Shown: positions 33,689 through 42,307, counted from the stretch's first letter. The stretch is DNA of 64,000 bases from Paenibacillus taichungensis (GCF_003287275.1 NZ_QEVW01000003.1:124001-188000), one strand, 5' to 3'. Numbers and translations: made by a program. The notes: generated from the letters alone by a model not told the origin.

Positions 33689-34300
33689 ATGACATCTGAG
33701 ATGAACGCGAAATGGAATGATTTGTTTAATGCGTTGAATGAGCTCCTGAACGAAAAAATTCAAGATGATGAAATTCGGCAGTTATACGAGGGATATCTGC
33801 ATCGGGAGGGTGTCTCCGAGCACAGCCTAACCGCATTAGAAACGGAGTATGGCGTCCGGTTGCCGGAGGATTTTCGTACCTTCTATAAGCTTAAGGATGG
33901 CAGTGGTTATGCATTTCATATCTTGTATCCGGGTGATGCGGAAGCAGAGGAATGTAATCCCTTTTATCTAATGTCATTGAAGGAAATTCAGGAAACCAAA
34001 CAATACTTCTGTGAAGTGGATGAGAAGTTGGACGAGTATTATTCTGCGGAAGAGATTAGCAAACTGGACCCGGAGATTAAACCCTATTTATTCCATAAAG
34101 CGTGGATTCCTTTTGCAACGTTGGCAGGAGGCTCCCTGTATTTAATGCTTGATTTTGATCCGACAGAGAAAGGAACCTACGGGCAAGTGATTATGTATGT
34201 GCATGATCCGGACTTTGTCTATTATGTGTCTGAGACGTTCACTGATTTGCTGGAAGTGTCCAACCGTAATCTGAAGATTATGGATGAGATTGAGTATTGA
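33689..34300 (+). CDS. SUKH-1 (SMI1/KNR4)-family protein
   Basis: A 203-residue SUKH protein with the clear family start: LTALETEYGVRLPEDFRTFYKLKDGSG, followed by the LYPGDAEAEECNPFYLMSLKEI segment and the central strand AWIPFATLAGGSLYLMLDFDPTEKGTYGQV (in pieces), typical of SUKH-1. Bacterial members neutralise nuclease-type toxins. The ATG at 33689 is preferred to one at 33683 because AAAGGGAGG is only a base or two from the latter. There is no toxin gene beside it. It shares strand and style with the SUKH gene at 31500. Confidence 0.85.
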   Translation: MTSEMNAKWNDLFNALNELLNEKIQDDEIRQLYEGYLHREGVSEHSLTALETEYGVRLPEDFRTFYKLKDGSGYAFHILYPGDAEAEECNPFYLMSLKEIQETKQYFCEVDEKLDEYYSAEEISKLDPEIKPYLFHKAWIPFATLAGGSLYLMLDFDPTEKGTYGQVIMYVHDPDFVYYVSETFTDLLEVSNRNLKIMDEIEY

Positions 34301-34363
34301 GCAGGTTGAATCTGTTCAACAGAAGCACATTATTGGATGTATTAAAAGAAAGTTAAACAAAGA

Positions 34364-34387
34364 CAGGAGCTGCCCGTGCAGCTCCTG
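34364..34387. terminator. Hairpin between convergent genes
   Basis: CAGGAGCTGC (34364-34373) and GCAGCTCCTG (34378-34387) form a perfect 10-bp stem. On the minus strand TCTTTGTTT follows, so it probably ends the leftward repeat-protein gene. Confidence 0.75.
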
Positions 34388-34397
34388 CATTGCTATT

Positions 34398-34700
34398 TTA
34401 CCATTCGAAGAAACGATGGCCGTGGAAACCTCCTCCATGCGGTCCACCAGGACCCCCGGGTCCTCCATGCGGTCCGCCCGGATAACCGCCTCCAGGGAAT
34501 GGACCGTGTGGACCTCCCGGGTAACCGCCATGCCATCCTGGGCCTCCGATATGTCCGATGGGGAAGGGCAGCGGAAACGGTACGATGGGTGGATAGGGAT
34601 ATGGATAAGGGTAGGGGTATGGATAGGGTGGGGGTGGATAATAAGGGTAAGGATAACCCGCTGTTGGGGGGATAGAAACTGGACCAGGTCCGTATGCCAT
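34398..34700 (-). CDS. Pro/Tyr/Gly/His-rich low-complexity protein, possibly spore-coat-like
   Basis: A 100-residue protein made of a PYPYPYPY-type block (about residues 16-40) and a GGPGG/GGPHG block (about 52-92), ending in RFFEW. It has no signal peptide. A GGAGG 8 nt before the ATG at 34700 and a hairpin after the stop support a real gene, although composition makes other frames open as well. Similar Gly/Pro/Tyr/His-rich small proteins occur in Bacillus spore coats, where they are cross-linked or adhesive; that role is inference. It is the only leftward gene in the surrounding accessory region. Confidence 0.65.
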   Translation of the reverse strand: MAYGPGPVSIPPTAGYPYPYYPPPPYPYPYPYPYPYPPIVPFPLPFPIGHIGGPGWHGGYPGGPHGPFPGGGYPGGPHGGPGGPGGPHGGGFHGHRFFEW

Positions 34701-34766
34701 GATGCATGCCTCCAGTGTTTAATTGATGATATTAGCCTATGCTGCGATGCAATGGAGTGATACAGG

Positions 34767-35809
34767 ATGGGATTAGAACGTGGTAAGGGTGAAAGGGGAT
34801 ATGATTTGGTAGCTGTATCGTTTCATACTGATCCAAGAGGCTCTGCCTATGAACAGTTAATTGATGAGTTGATTGAGAAAACAAATCGTTTTTTGCTGGT
34901 GGACAGACGAAGGTACAATGACGACGAAGTACCAGGGGTTTCAAAAGTATTGCGGAAACTGAAGCCTTACCTTATTGAAAGCTGCACGATGGAAGAAATG
35001 ATGATGCAAAGTGGTGCCATGTATTCAAAGGGAGTTTATTACATATATCGCTGCACACCGGAATCAGGGCAGATCCTTAAGGAAGTAGCAAATCGTTTTC
35101 AAGACTGGTTTATCCATTATTGCCGGATGATCTTTGTTTTTTGAAAGAGGATGGAAGTGATTATTTCTTCTCCGTGGTACATGAGGAGATTTACGGAATG
35201 AAGATTACGCAAGCAGAAGCAATTGAGCTGATGGAGCGGATACCTGGCTTGTTTTTTAGGCTGGACAGGCATCGTGAATTTGAACGTTATCTGGACGATG
35301 CAATCAGACATCAGACGGATGTTCTCCAGATCAGCTCCTATCATCTGACCGAGATTCCTGAACGAATTCGTGAATTGACACATGTGAAGAAACTTGAGAT
35401 TTTTGAGCAGGATATATTTAGGCTTCCTCCGGCTTTGTTTGAACTGAAAACGCTGAAAGAACTGGAGATTATGACGGCGGATCTGGAAGGCATTCAGAAG
35501 GGGATCAGCCAACTAAAGCAGTTACAAAGGCTCACAGTTTGTTGTGGAAGTTCGCATCATGTGGTGCCGGGGTGGAGACCGAAGCCCAAGTCAGAGCTCT
35601 GTTTTGATTCCCTTCCTGAGGAAATCGGAGAACTGACTGAATTAGTGAGTTTAAACATTAGTTATTCTGGCATACGCGAGCTTCCTCCTGAGCTGGAGAG
35701 GCTGGAAAAGCTGCGTTATCTGGGTGTGACGAATAGCTTAATTGAAGAGACTCCTGAATTTGTGTCACGGATGACTTGGTTGCAGCATGTGGACTTGTCC
35801 AGTACATGA
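34767..35809 (+). pseudogene. Leucine-rich-repeat protein gene broken by a -1 frameshift near 35118
   Basis: Two overlapping frames read as one protein. Frame one (34767-35144, 125 residues) ends ...NRFQDWFIHYCRMIFVF. Frame two (to 35809) begins LPDDLCFLKEDGSDYFFSVVHEEIYG with a TTG at 35120, no ribosome site, and then four or five leucine-rich repeats (ELTHVKKLEIF, ELKTLKELEIM, ELTELVSLNIS, RLEKLRYLGVT). Adding one T in CATTATTGCC (about 35113-35122) would fuse them as ...WFIHYLPDDLCFL.... The intact product would be about 346 residues. This is either a recent inactivating deletion or a sequence error. Function unknown; it closes the SUKH-rich gene run. Confidence 0.7.
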
Positions 35810-35859
35810 ATAGGCATCAGTTCGGAAGAGATTTTGCCAAAAAAAGATGATGAATAACA

Positions 35860-35903
35860 ACAAACCAATCCTGACCAGGCTTCCTGTGTCAGGATTGGTT
35901 TGT
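35860..35903 (+). terminator. Strong hairpin after the LRR gene
   Basis: A perfect 16-bp stem, 35860-35875 pairing with 35888-35903, with a 12-nt loop. Only a weak T tract follows. Confidence 0.7.
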
Positions 35904-36025
35904 TCTGTAAATGTATCTTCCTCAGAAATGGGCTCACGCGTAGAAGCCCAGAGCATATGCTGGCGTATAGGTTATCACCTAAACCGAGAGCGAAGGGCAG
36001 GCGTTTTATTTTGGCAACTTCCTAT

Positions 36026-36715
36026 ATGGACTATACCTTACCAACCACTCAATTTACATTTGATGTGAACCAGAATCCTTTCTTCAAAAAAGACGGAAAC
36101 AACTATATTAACTTTCTCTCCATTCATCAATTAAACACATTGGGAAACGTATCCTTGTTGGACATTTTTCTTAGCACAGGTAATGTGGTTGAACCTCATA
36201 TTCATCAGAATGCATCCGAGCTGGTGTATTGCATCAGTGGTTCCGCCGTCGTTTCCCTCATCAATCCGTTTACTAATGAGTTGTTAAACTTTACGATTAC
36301 CCCGGGGCAAGTAGCGAATGTTCCGCAAGGCTGGTGGCACTATGAAATTGCAACAGTAGATCAGACCCATCTGCTGGCTATTTTCGATGCGCCTGTTCCT
36401 GAAGCTATATTTGGTTCGGATATTTTACGACTGACACCTGCGAGTGTTCTGGCCCATACGTATTGTTTAGATGAGAACAAGGTGAAGGAAACGCTTGCTC
36501 CAATTCAAAAAACGGTAATCGTTGGTCCGCCTGTGGACTGTGTTACTCAAGTTTCCCCGGCTTCTAATATGCCGCACCCAAATAGCCAGCCTAACGCGCA
36601 ACCGTATGTAAATCGCCTTCCATATTGGGGAACATGGGTTGATCCCCGTATTATTCATGAACCTGGCTGTCCGTATTATACAGAACCTCCTGTGAACACG
36701 AATAATCAAGGGTAA
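36026..36715 (+). CDS. Cupin-domain protein, paralogue of the gene at 51991
   Basis: A 229-residue protein with a central cupin barrel: EPHIHQNASELVYCISGSAVV is motif 1 with metal-type His residues, and ITPGQVANVPQGWWHYEIA is motif 2. The C-terminal part has YCLDENKV and GPPVDCVTQVS, shared with the second cupin gene of this window. A Pro/Asn/Gln-rich tail follows. Single-domain oxalate-decarboxylase-like and sugar-binding cupins are relatives; activity is unknown. The ATG at 36026 is chosen because alignment with the paralogue starts there, although no good ribosome site is seen; upstream in-frame ATGs exist at 35957 and 35900. Confidence 0.8.
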   Translation: MDYTLPTTQFTFDVNQNPFFKKDGNNYINFLSIHQLNTLGNVSLLDIFLSTGNVVEPHIHQNASELVYCISGSAVVSLINPFTNELLNFTITPGQVANVPQGWWHYEIATVDQTHLLAIFDAPVPEAIFGSDILRLTPASVLAHTYCLDENKVKETLAPIQKTVIVGPPVDCVTQVSPASNMPHPNSQPNAQPYVNRLPYWGTWVDPRIIHEPGCPYYTEPPVNTNNQG

Positions 36716-36774
36716 GTCATAGATGTAAGGCTTATTATAAGCGGGGGTAATCCCAATACATGTAGCAATTATAG

Positions 36775-36806
36775 AAAAAGAAGCGTTCATAGGAACGCTT
36801 CTTTTT
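36775..36806. terminator. Bidirectional terminator between cupin and Rieske genes
   Basis: AAAAGAAGCGTTC pairs with GAACGCTTCTTTT, with T runs on both strands and a 4-nt loop. It lies between convergent genes. Confidence 0.9.
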
Positions 36807-36824
36807 TGTTCATTTGTTTTCAAT

Positions 36825-37871
36825 TTATGATGTGTAATTTCGTCCCAAACCGAGTTCTGTCAATAACTGACGATAAGCGATAGAGGTACGGTCTGCGGGA
36901 ATGTGCGCTTCTGCATGTAGATCCAGTGGCAAATCCTCTGGCTTTTGTGATTCCACCATTTCCCGATCTTCTTCAAATACTTGCAAATTAAACTTAATTG
37001 TATCTTCAATCGGAGCATCCTTGTCAAAGTTACGGGTAATCGGACAGAATAACCTTGTAAAACGTGCTGAGATGGGAGAGGCGCAGTTCAGAATATTCAG
37101 CTTGTCGTTCTCTGGGAAGTGAACCGTAAGTGATGCGGCGAAGGGAGGAAATACGCGGAATTCACGCAGCCACTGAAAACCCTCGGGTGCTACATTATCC
37201 TGTCCTTTACCATAGTTGCTAACAGAACTCCAGTATTCAGCGAGCAGTTCATTGCCTTCGCGTTTTACTTTGTACTGTGGAACTTCCGTGTTGTTTCGGT
37301 CCCCGAACGTCTCGGTGTGTACGTAGGCAAAATGGGAAACATCGAGAAATCCTTCCATTTGACGTCCAGCAGAACCTGCGATATCAAAGTTTGGGGGGAG
37401 GATATTAATATAATCTGGATCATCCCATCCCGGGAATGCAGGAATCTGCTCGTCGGTACCCGCAAGTGAAGTCCAGATCAGGCCATATCGTTCAACCGCA
37501 GGATATACGATAAGTTTCAGTTTGGGAGAGATTTTGGAGGCGGGGTGTGCAGGTACGGCGGTACATTTACCCTCACAGTTGTAACGGAAACCATGATACG
37601 GGCACACAATTTCCCCATCTTCTACCCAACCTTTACTGAGCGGAGCGCCACGGTGAAAACAAAGATCCTTGGCAACTACTACTTTGTCATTGCTGCGATA
37701 CAGGACCAAGCGGACATCAAGCAATTGGGCGGCCAGTGGTTTATCTGTCACTTCACTTACCTGGGCAATCGGATACCAATATTGAGATAATACATGCCAG
37801 TCTTCAGCGGAGAACGTGCAGCCGCGAGGCAGTTCGGAAGTAAGTTGAGAATTAGAATTAGAAGTTATCAT
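36825..37871 (-). CDS. Rieske [2Fe-2S] non-heme iron oxygenase
   Basis: A 348-residue oxygenase alpha-subunit-like protein. The Rieske cluster ligands are C71/H73 in CFHRGAPL and C90/H93 in CPYHGF. The mononuclear-iron facial triad lies in the segment GFLDVSHFAYVHTETFGD. It resembles the single-component-like oxygenases of the PaO/vanillate demethylase group rather than two-subunit dioxygenases. Electrons must come from a reductase encoded elsewhere. ATG at 37871 follows AAGGAG with normal spacing; the GTG nine bases upstream overlaps the ribosome site. It diverges from the carboxymuconolactone-decarboxylase-like gene; the substrate is unknown. Confidence 0.9.
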   Translation of the reverse strand: MITSNSNSQLTSELPRGCTFSAEDWHVLSQYWYPIAQVSEVTDKPLAAQLLDVRLVLYRSNDKVVVAKDLCFHRGAPLSKGWVEDGEIVCPYHGFRYNCEGKCTAVPAHPASKISPKLKLIVYPAVERYGLIWTSLAGTDEQIPAFPGWDDPDYINILPPNFDIAGSAGRQMEGFLDVSHFAYVHTETFGDRNNTEVPQYKVKREGNELLAEYWSSVSNYGKGQDNVAPEGFQWLREFRVFPPFAASLTVHFPENDKLNILNCASPISARFTRLFCPITRNFDKDAPIEDTIKFNLQVFEEDREMVESQKPEDLPLDLHAEAHIPADRTSIAYRQLLTELGLGRNYTS

Positions 37872-38171
37872 GGAAGTCACTCCTTGCTAGGATAATGATT
37901 CGTTCATTTTTTTTCGTGTCAGGAAAGTTTACTTAGTAGCCGTATGTTACTACTTTTTTATTTTGCGTATCAATATGTATAAGAATTATTTGTTCAAAAT
38001 TACAAACAACACATCAAACAGCTAACATAAATACTGAAAACCCTGTTTATACATAACGCCTTAGGTGAACTATATTCATGTCGGGCAAGCTCCACGCAGA
38101 TTAATAAACTTATAACGTTTTCAAGCTAAATCTGTGTCTGAATATGCGTTAGAAATTTTTTTATAGATAAA
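37872..38171. other. AT-rich divergent intergenic region
   Basis: No gene is seen. A sequence at 38110-38123 matches the reverse complement of the cre consensus at 13 of 14 positions (TGAAAACGTTATAA) and could repress the Rieske gene. The rest is AT-rich spacer up to the ECF41-type promoter. Confidence 0.4.
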
Positions 38172-38198
38172 TGTCACAAATGTGAGCCTTGGTTTGTC
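38172..38198 (+). promoter_or_regulatory. ECF41-type promoter
   Basis: TGTCACA (38172-38178), 16 nt, TGTC (38195-38198). As I recall it, the described ECF41 target promoter is TGTCACA-N16-CGTC, so only one base differs. It lies about 35 nt before the carboxymuconolactone-decarboxylase-like gene, directly upstream of the ECF41 sigma gene, and implies autoregulation. Confidence 0.75.
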
Positions 38199-38233
38199 TT
38201 AAGGTTGTAGACCAAAATACGGAGGCGAATGCA

Positions 38234-38683
38234 ATGAGTTTAAGAGTGAATTATAGAGTGGCTAACCAGGGTGCTTTCAAAGCAATGATGGCATTGGAGC
38301 AGCACATTTCAGGTCAGTTTGAAGACAAACCGTTATATGAGCTGCTGAAAATCCGAGTATCCCAAATCAATGGTTGTGCGTTCTGTCTTGATATGCATGC
38401 CAAGGATCTCTTGAAGCTTGGAGATTATGCCGATCACATTTTGCTGCTGAGCGTGTGGCGCGAGGTGCCTTTGTTTACGGAAAAGGAACGTGTTATGCTG
38501 GAGCTGGCTGAGGCCGTAACACTTATCTCGAAACAAGGGGTACCACTTGAATTGTATGAAAAAGTTAGAGAATATTTCAGTGAGGCCGAAGTGGTGGATC
38601 TGATTATGGCGATCAACACGATTAATAGCTGGAACCGGATTGCCATTACAACAGGGATGTATCCAGGCTGCTTTAATAAGTAA
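38234..38683 (+). CDS. Carboxymuconolactone decarboxylase / AhpD-like protein (ECF41 partner)
   Basis: A 149-residue helical protein of the CMD/AhpD superfamily. The peroxidase-type motif is present: C48-x2-C51 and H55 in NGCAFCLDMHAKD, suggesting thiol-disulfide chemistry. In ECF41 loci such COE genes (carboxymuconolactone decarboxylases, oxidoreductases, epimerases) are the usual neighbour and only known target of the sigma factor. The ATG at 38234 follows GGAGG by 8 nt; the longer frame from 38189 is rejected because it would begin within the promoter. Gene order and 33-nt spacing suggest cotranscription with the sigma gene. Confidence 0.9.
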   Translation: MSLRVNYRVANQGAFKAMMALEQHISGQFEDKPLYELLKIRVSQINGCAFCLDMHAKDLLKLGDYADHILLLSVWREVPLFTEKERVMLELAEAVTLISKQGVPLELYEKVREYFSEAEVVDLIMAINTINSWNRIAITTGMYPGCFNK

Positions 38684-38716
38684 ACATTCGACCATCTGCC
38701 AGAGGAGGCCATTCTC

Positions 38717-39643
38717 ATGAAATTCAATCCCCTCACCAATGAGCCGGAAGTGTCTTCTCTGGAAGTTGGTGAATTGTATATTCGTTACAAAGCCTATGCC
38801 TTTTCCATTGCTTACCGCATGCTTGGCAGTGTTGTGGAAGCTGAAGATATTGTGCAGGATTGTTTTGCAGAGCTTCAGAGCAAGTCTCTTGATGATATCC
38901 GTAATGCCAAGTCCTATATTGCTAAACTAATCGTAAACCGGAGTCTGAATCTGCTAAACTCTGCCCGCAATCAAAGGGAAAGTTATGTTGGAGAATGGCT
39001 TCCGGAGCCGATGAGTTATGGCGAAATGGGAAACATTCCGGAAGAAACCGTGCAGCAGAAGGAGATGATCTCCTATGCTTATCTGGTTATGCTGGAACAG
39101 CTTTCCCCGATAGAGCGTGCCGTTTTTGTACTTCGTGAGGCTTTCCGGTATGAATATACGGAAATAGCGGATTGGCTGGGCAAATCGGAGAGCAACTGTC
39201 GTCAGATCTTTAGTCGGGCCAGACGCAAGCTTCCCGATAGACTTCCGCTGGTGGAACAGAGTTCTGCGGATTTTGCTGCAAAAGAGCAATTGCTGGCTCG
39301 TTTTACAACCGCTTTTCTAAATTATGATGTCTCCGAGATGCTTGAGCTGCTTGCCGAACAACCCGTTTTTACGGCAGATGGTGGTGGACGTGTGCATACG
39401 GTCATGAGAACGATGAGAGTTCGTAAAGGTGTGCTCGCTTTGTTGACCTCTCGCCGAGTGCTTACCCGATTGCGAGAACGAGAGTGGGTGCCCACATTGA
39501 TCAACGGAGAGCAGCACTTTGCGTTACTGGAAAACGGACAGTTGTCTGAAGTTCTGTGTTTGGAACTGGACACTCTTGGAGAGCGAATTGAGGGGGTCTA
39601 TCTCGTTGTGAATCCAGACAAACTTACATCGGTATCGAGATAA
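38717..39643 (+). CDS. ECF41-family RNA polymerase sigma factor (SigJ-like)
   Basis: A 308-residue sigma factor: sigma2 about 15-80, linker with the ECF41 hallmark WLPEP at 94-98, sigma4 about 120-180 (ending ESNCRQIFSRARRKL), then a SnoaL-like C-terminal domain that regulates activity in place of an anti-sigma factor. The DGGGR at about 221-225 corresponds to the second family hallmark DGGGK. The C-terminal extension is what sets this group apart from ordinary 180-residue ECFs. It follows its CMD partner and an ECF41-type promoter. What the C-terminal domain senses is unknown for the family. Confidence 0.93.
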   Translation: MKFNPLTNEPEVSSLEVGELYIRYKAYAFSIAYRMLGSVVEAEDIVQDCFAELQSKSLDDIRNAKSYIAKLIVNRSLNLLNSARNQRESYVGEWLPEPMSYGEMGNIPEETVQQKEMISYAYLVMLEQLSPIERAVFVLREAFRYEYTEIADWLGKSESNCRQIFSRARRKLPDRLPLVEQSSADFAAKEQLLARFTTAFLNYDVSEMLELLAEQPVFTADGGGRVHTVMRTMRVRKGVLALLTSRRVLTRLREREWVPTLINGEQHFALLENGQLSEVLCLELDTLGERIEGVYLVVNPDKLTSVSR

Positions 39644-39663
39644 TACTTTTCTGAATGGAATAA

Positions 39664-39721
39664 GAAGCGCTCAAGGCATGCTAAAGCGGCACATCCTGTA
39701 AAGAGGAGTACCGCTTCTTTT
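39664..39721 (+). terminator. Terminator after the sigma factor gene
   Basis: GAAGCG near 39664 pairs with CGCTTC before a T6 run ending at 39721; an inner GCGG/CCGC helix adds stability. Confidence 0.75.
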
Positions 39722-39789
39722 TTAGGTTCGAAACTGTAGTTAATTTTATTGTGAACTAACAACATCCATTTTGGACCGGTTATTATTTA

Positions 39790-40746
39790 TTAATCATTGG
39801 CAAACAGGCTCTCAACGTGGTCAGTGATTTCTTTGATTTCTGGGGTAAGTTCGTCGTTACTCTTATCGAGAAGATGCAAAATCTTATCCACTGTATCCAG
39901 AAGTACACTCTTCGTGTTAGGCTTCCTATTTGCCACAGCCTTTTCATATGCTTTTTTCACTTCTGGATCGAGAGTACGAATTTCTTCTTCCGTGTACCAG
40001 TCATAGGCGGGAGAGTTATCGCTTCCATAAAACAGGTATCCAACGTACAGTGAATTCTTGACTGCTGACGCACGATTTGAGCTTGGAAAGTTATTCAGGA
40101 AAGCTTCCTTCTCTAGAGTACGCCGGATGAGTTCATCCCAGGTTATGATAAAGGCCGCATCGGAAGTCGTGGCCTGGTTGGATTCCGCTGCCATAATATC
40201 AATATAAGCAATAATGTCAGGTTTCACGTAGGGCTGAAACTTTTTGTACACCTCATAATTGATGATGGGATAGTATAGACCTTCACTGGTTTCCAGTTTG
40301 AATCCCAGATCGGAAGCTTCCTGCAAGAGCTTGCGAACCGTCGGATCTTTAATCACTTTGAGCAGACTGCTATATGTAAGCTTTTGTTCATAACCTATGT
40401 TGGTATGGGCTTCATAGATAACGTTTTGAAACAGTTCCGTATACATTTTTTGATCCAAGTCAGCCAGTCTGATCTTTTGCAAATTCTCCAGTTGAAGGGT
40501 CATCAAGGTGGCCTGCCAAGGCCCGACTTCATCGATATGATTCAATAGATATTTACGTGCCTGAACCAGGCTGGGCGTGGATTTCACTGCATTTTTTGAA
40601 TACATTTGAAATTGATGATATACGGCTTTGGAAGCTGGGACAGGTGCAGCCAGTGTAGTTTGGGATGTTATCAGAGTTGCACAGATGGCGGTAAAGCTTA
40701 ATGTAATGGCTAGAAAACCAAGTTTAATCGATGGATTCAACCGCAT
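39790..40746 (-). CDS. Secreted protein of unknown function
   Basis: A 318-residue protein with a signal peptide (hydrophobic core about 8-28, likely cleavage after TLAAPVPA). The mature part is mostly helical, with Tyr- and Lys-rich segments and no cysteines, and no domain I recognise. GGGAGG precedes the ATG at 40746. It is flanked by the ECF41 unit (convergent) and a CotF-like gene (same direction, separate hairpin). Both neighbours say little about function. Confidence 0.75.
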   Translation of the reverse strand: MRLNPSIKLGFLAITLSFTAICATLITSQTTLAAPVPASKAVYHQFQMYSKNAVKSTPSLVQARKYLLNHIDEVGPWQATLMTLQLENLQKIRLADLDQKMYTELFQNVIYEAHTNIGYEQKLTYSSLLKVIKDPTVRKLLQEASDLGFKLETSEGLYYPIINYEVYKKFQPYVKPDIIAYIDIMAAESNQATTSDAAFIITWDELIRRTLEKEAFLNNFPSSNRASAVKNSLYVGYLFYGSDNSPAYDWYTEEEIRTLDPEVKKAYEKAVANRKPNTKSVLLDTVDKILHLLDKSNDELTPEIKEITDHVESLFAND

Positions 40747-40890
40747 TCAAAAACCTCCCATGTTACATAATGAGTAGTTGTGACCACATTCTGATTAAAC
40801 CAGTTTCTGGTAATCGAATCAAGATTGAATTACTTAAAAATAGAATGTGTTATTCAAGATATGTTGCACACATGAGATGATTCTGGAAAT

Positions 40891-40944
40891 AACAAAGAAC
40901 AGCATCTTTCAACCTTGAGTGGGTTGAAGATACTGTTCTTTGTT
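40891..40944. terminator. Long imperfect hairpin
   Basis: AACAAAGAACAG-ATCTT-CAACC arms (40891-40914) pair with 40921-40944 with two small bulges. It follows the leftward CotF-like gene and precedes the secreted-protein gene on that strand. Confidence 0.7.
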
Positions 40945-40962
40945 GATCAGGCTTATATTAGA

Positions 40963-41622
40963 TTAATGCAGAGGTGGTTTATTGTTCTGTGGCATCTGAG
41001 GGGCTCCATTTGCTGGAACGTATGCCTGAAGCATCTGTGTAGTATCATTTGCATTTAGCTGAGGCACTTGATAATAGGCGTGTTGATTTTGATACATAAA
41101 AATTTCGTAAGCCATCTCGATAAACTGTTGAACCTGCGACGCGATGACCCGGCGTACGGCTCCATTCGTAATTTCAGGTGCAGACATAGCCAGCAAAGAG
41201 GCGTGAGACTTAATTAACCCCAGCATATGACCGCTGATTCCAGCATCTTTGACATCGGTGAGGGATTGATTTGGCTTTTTTGGTGCGGACGGTTTGAGGC
41301 CATATACAGGCGGAACGATATTTGGGATCATGTAAGTTGCTGTCTCCTGATGAGGCTTATGTCCAGTTGAAAAACATTCTGCAGTCAGATTGTATTGAGA
41401 TAACATGAAGTTGTACTGACGATCAAGAATATTAAGAAGTTCGGTATCTTGTACAAACGTTCTGAAGATCATGTATTGATCCAATACATTGATGGCTCCT
41501 GACAAAATTTCATGCATATCAAACATTTCATGCCCCCCATGGTTCAAGTGGAGTGTGAAGTCTGAATTTGGTTTGTTAGCAGGTTGCATTCGGTTAGGAG
41601 GCTGCATTGAATTTGGATTCAT
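40963..41622 (-). CDS. CotF-like spore coat protein
   Basis: A 219-residue protein. The central part (about residues 33-170) matches the coat-F/ferritin-like helical family: EMFDMHEILSGAINVLDQYMIF, LLNILDRQYNFMLSQYNLTAECF and a late MAYEIFMYQNQHAYYQVPQLN. The N-terminus is Asn/Pro/Met/Gln-rich and the C-terminus Pro/Gln-rich, both common in coat proteins. In Bacillus CotF is a soluble coat protein. The start at 41622 has AGGAG about 12 nt away, a long spacing; a later ATG at codon 6 is possible. It supports a spore-forming host. Confidence 0.78.
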   Translation of the reverse strand: MNPNSMQPPNRMQPANKPNSDFTLHLNHGGHEMFDMHEILSGAINVLDQYMIFRTFVQDTELLNILDRQYNFMLSQYNLTAECFSTGHKPHQETATYMIPNIVPPVYGLKPSAPKKPNQSLTDVKDAGISGHMLGLIKSHASLLAMSAPEITNGAVRRVIASQVQQFIEMAYEIFMYQNQHAYYQVPQLNANDTTQMLQAYVPANGAPQMPQNNKPPLH

Positions 41623-41739
41623 TGTGAATTTGATTCTCCTTTGGGAAATGGTATGATCCTATTATGATCTTCAACAGTAAATTTATGTAATGTGTGATGG
41701 TTATAAGCGAAAAATAGAGACAGGTATGGTGGTGGTTGG

Positions 41740-42273
41740 ATGGAAACCGACTGGAGTGTTCCCAAAGCGTTATTCGTTAAACATTATGGGAGCGCTGTTC
41801 AGATGCATCGTGGTGGTGTTTATACAGAATATAAGCAATGGGATGTGCCGCAAGAGCTGGAGCAGACATGGATGGAAGAAAGAATAGGTCAGTTAACCTC
41901 TGAATTATCCATCATGAACTGGGACGCGGTTGATGAGCTTACGTCGATTGCCAGATATCATGCAAATCCTCTTATTATTGCTGCAGTCACAGCATTCGCA
42001 TCAAGACAACTGACGAGTGCGGACAGTGTGGTGCGTCTAGTGTATGCGGAACATCTGATTGAGTTGATCAAGCGATATGAATCGATTATTCGGGTGGATA
42101 AGTTGCGTGAAACCTATCAACTGACAATGAACTTGTTGGAAGATGTAGTAACGAATCCGTTGGTGCTTGATTCAGGACATGAACTACAGCAATATGGGTT
42201 GAAGGATAAACGTGGACTGAATCTGCGTGTGGAAAAGAACAAGGAAGAGATTATCCGTTATTTTCGGAACTGA
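41740..42273 (+). CDS. Uncharacterised protein
   Basis: A 177-residue soluble, mainly helical protein with no recognised domain, signal peptide or membrane segment. It opens METDWSVPKALFVKHYGS and ends with a charged ERKN-rich helix (RVEKNKEEIIRYFRN). The ribosome site is weak (GGTGGTTGG). It is 34 nt ahead of the DUF1361 gene and may be cotranscribed with it. Confidence 0.65.
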   Translation: METDWSVPKALFVKHYGSAVQMHRGGVYTEYKQWDVPQELEQTWMEERIGQLTSELSIMNWDAVDELTSIARYHANPLIIAAVTAFASRQLTSADSVVRLVYAEHLIELIKRYESIIRVDKLRETYQLTMNLLEDVVTNPLVLDSGHELQQYGLKDKRGLNLRVEKNKEEIIRYFRN

Positions 42274-42307
42274 ATGTATTTCATTGGATCAAGTGAGGTA
42301 AATATCA

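Noticed and set aside
34430-34640. Repetitive DNA that could suggest a CRISPR or satellite array
   Set aside because: The repeats are short, in-codon (GGTCCTCC- and GGATAGGG-like) and without unique spacers; they simply encode a low-complexity protein.
34284-34760. Several long overlapping frames in the repeat region on both strands
   Set aside because: Tandem Gly/Pro codons leave multiple frames open. Only the 34398-34700 minus frame has a proper ribosome site and terminator.
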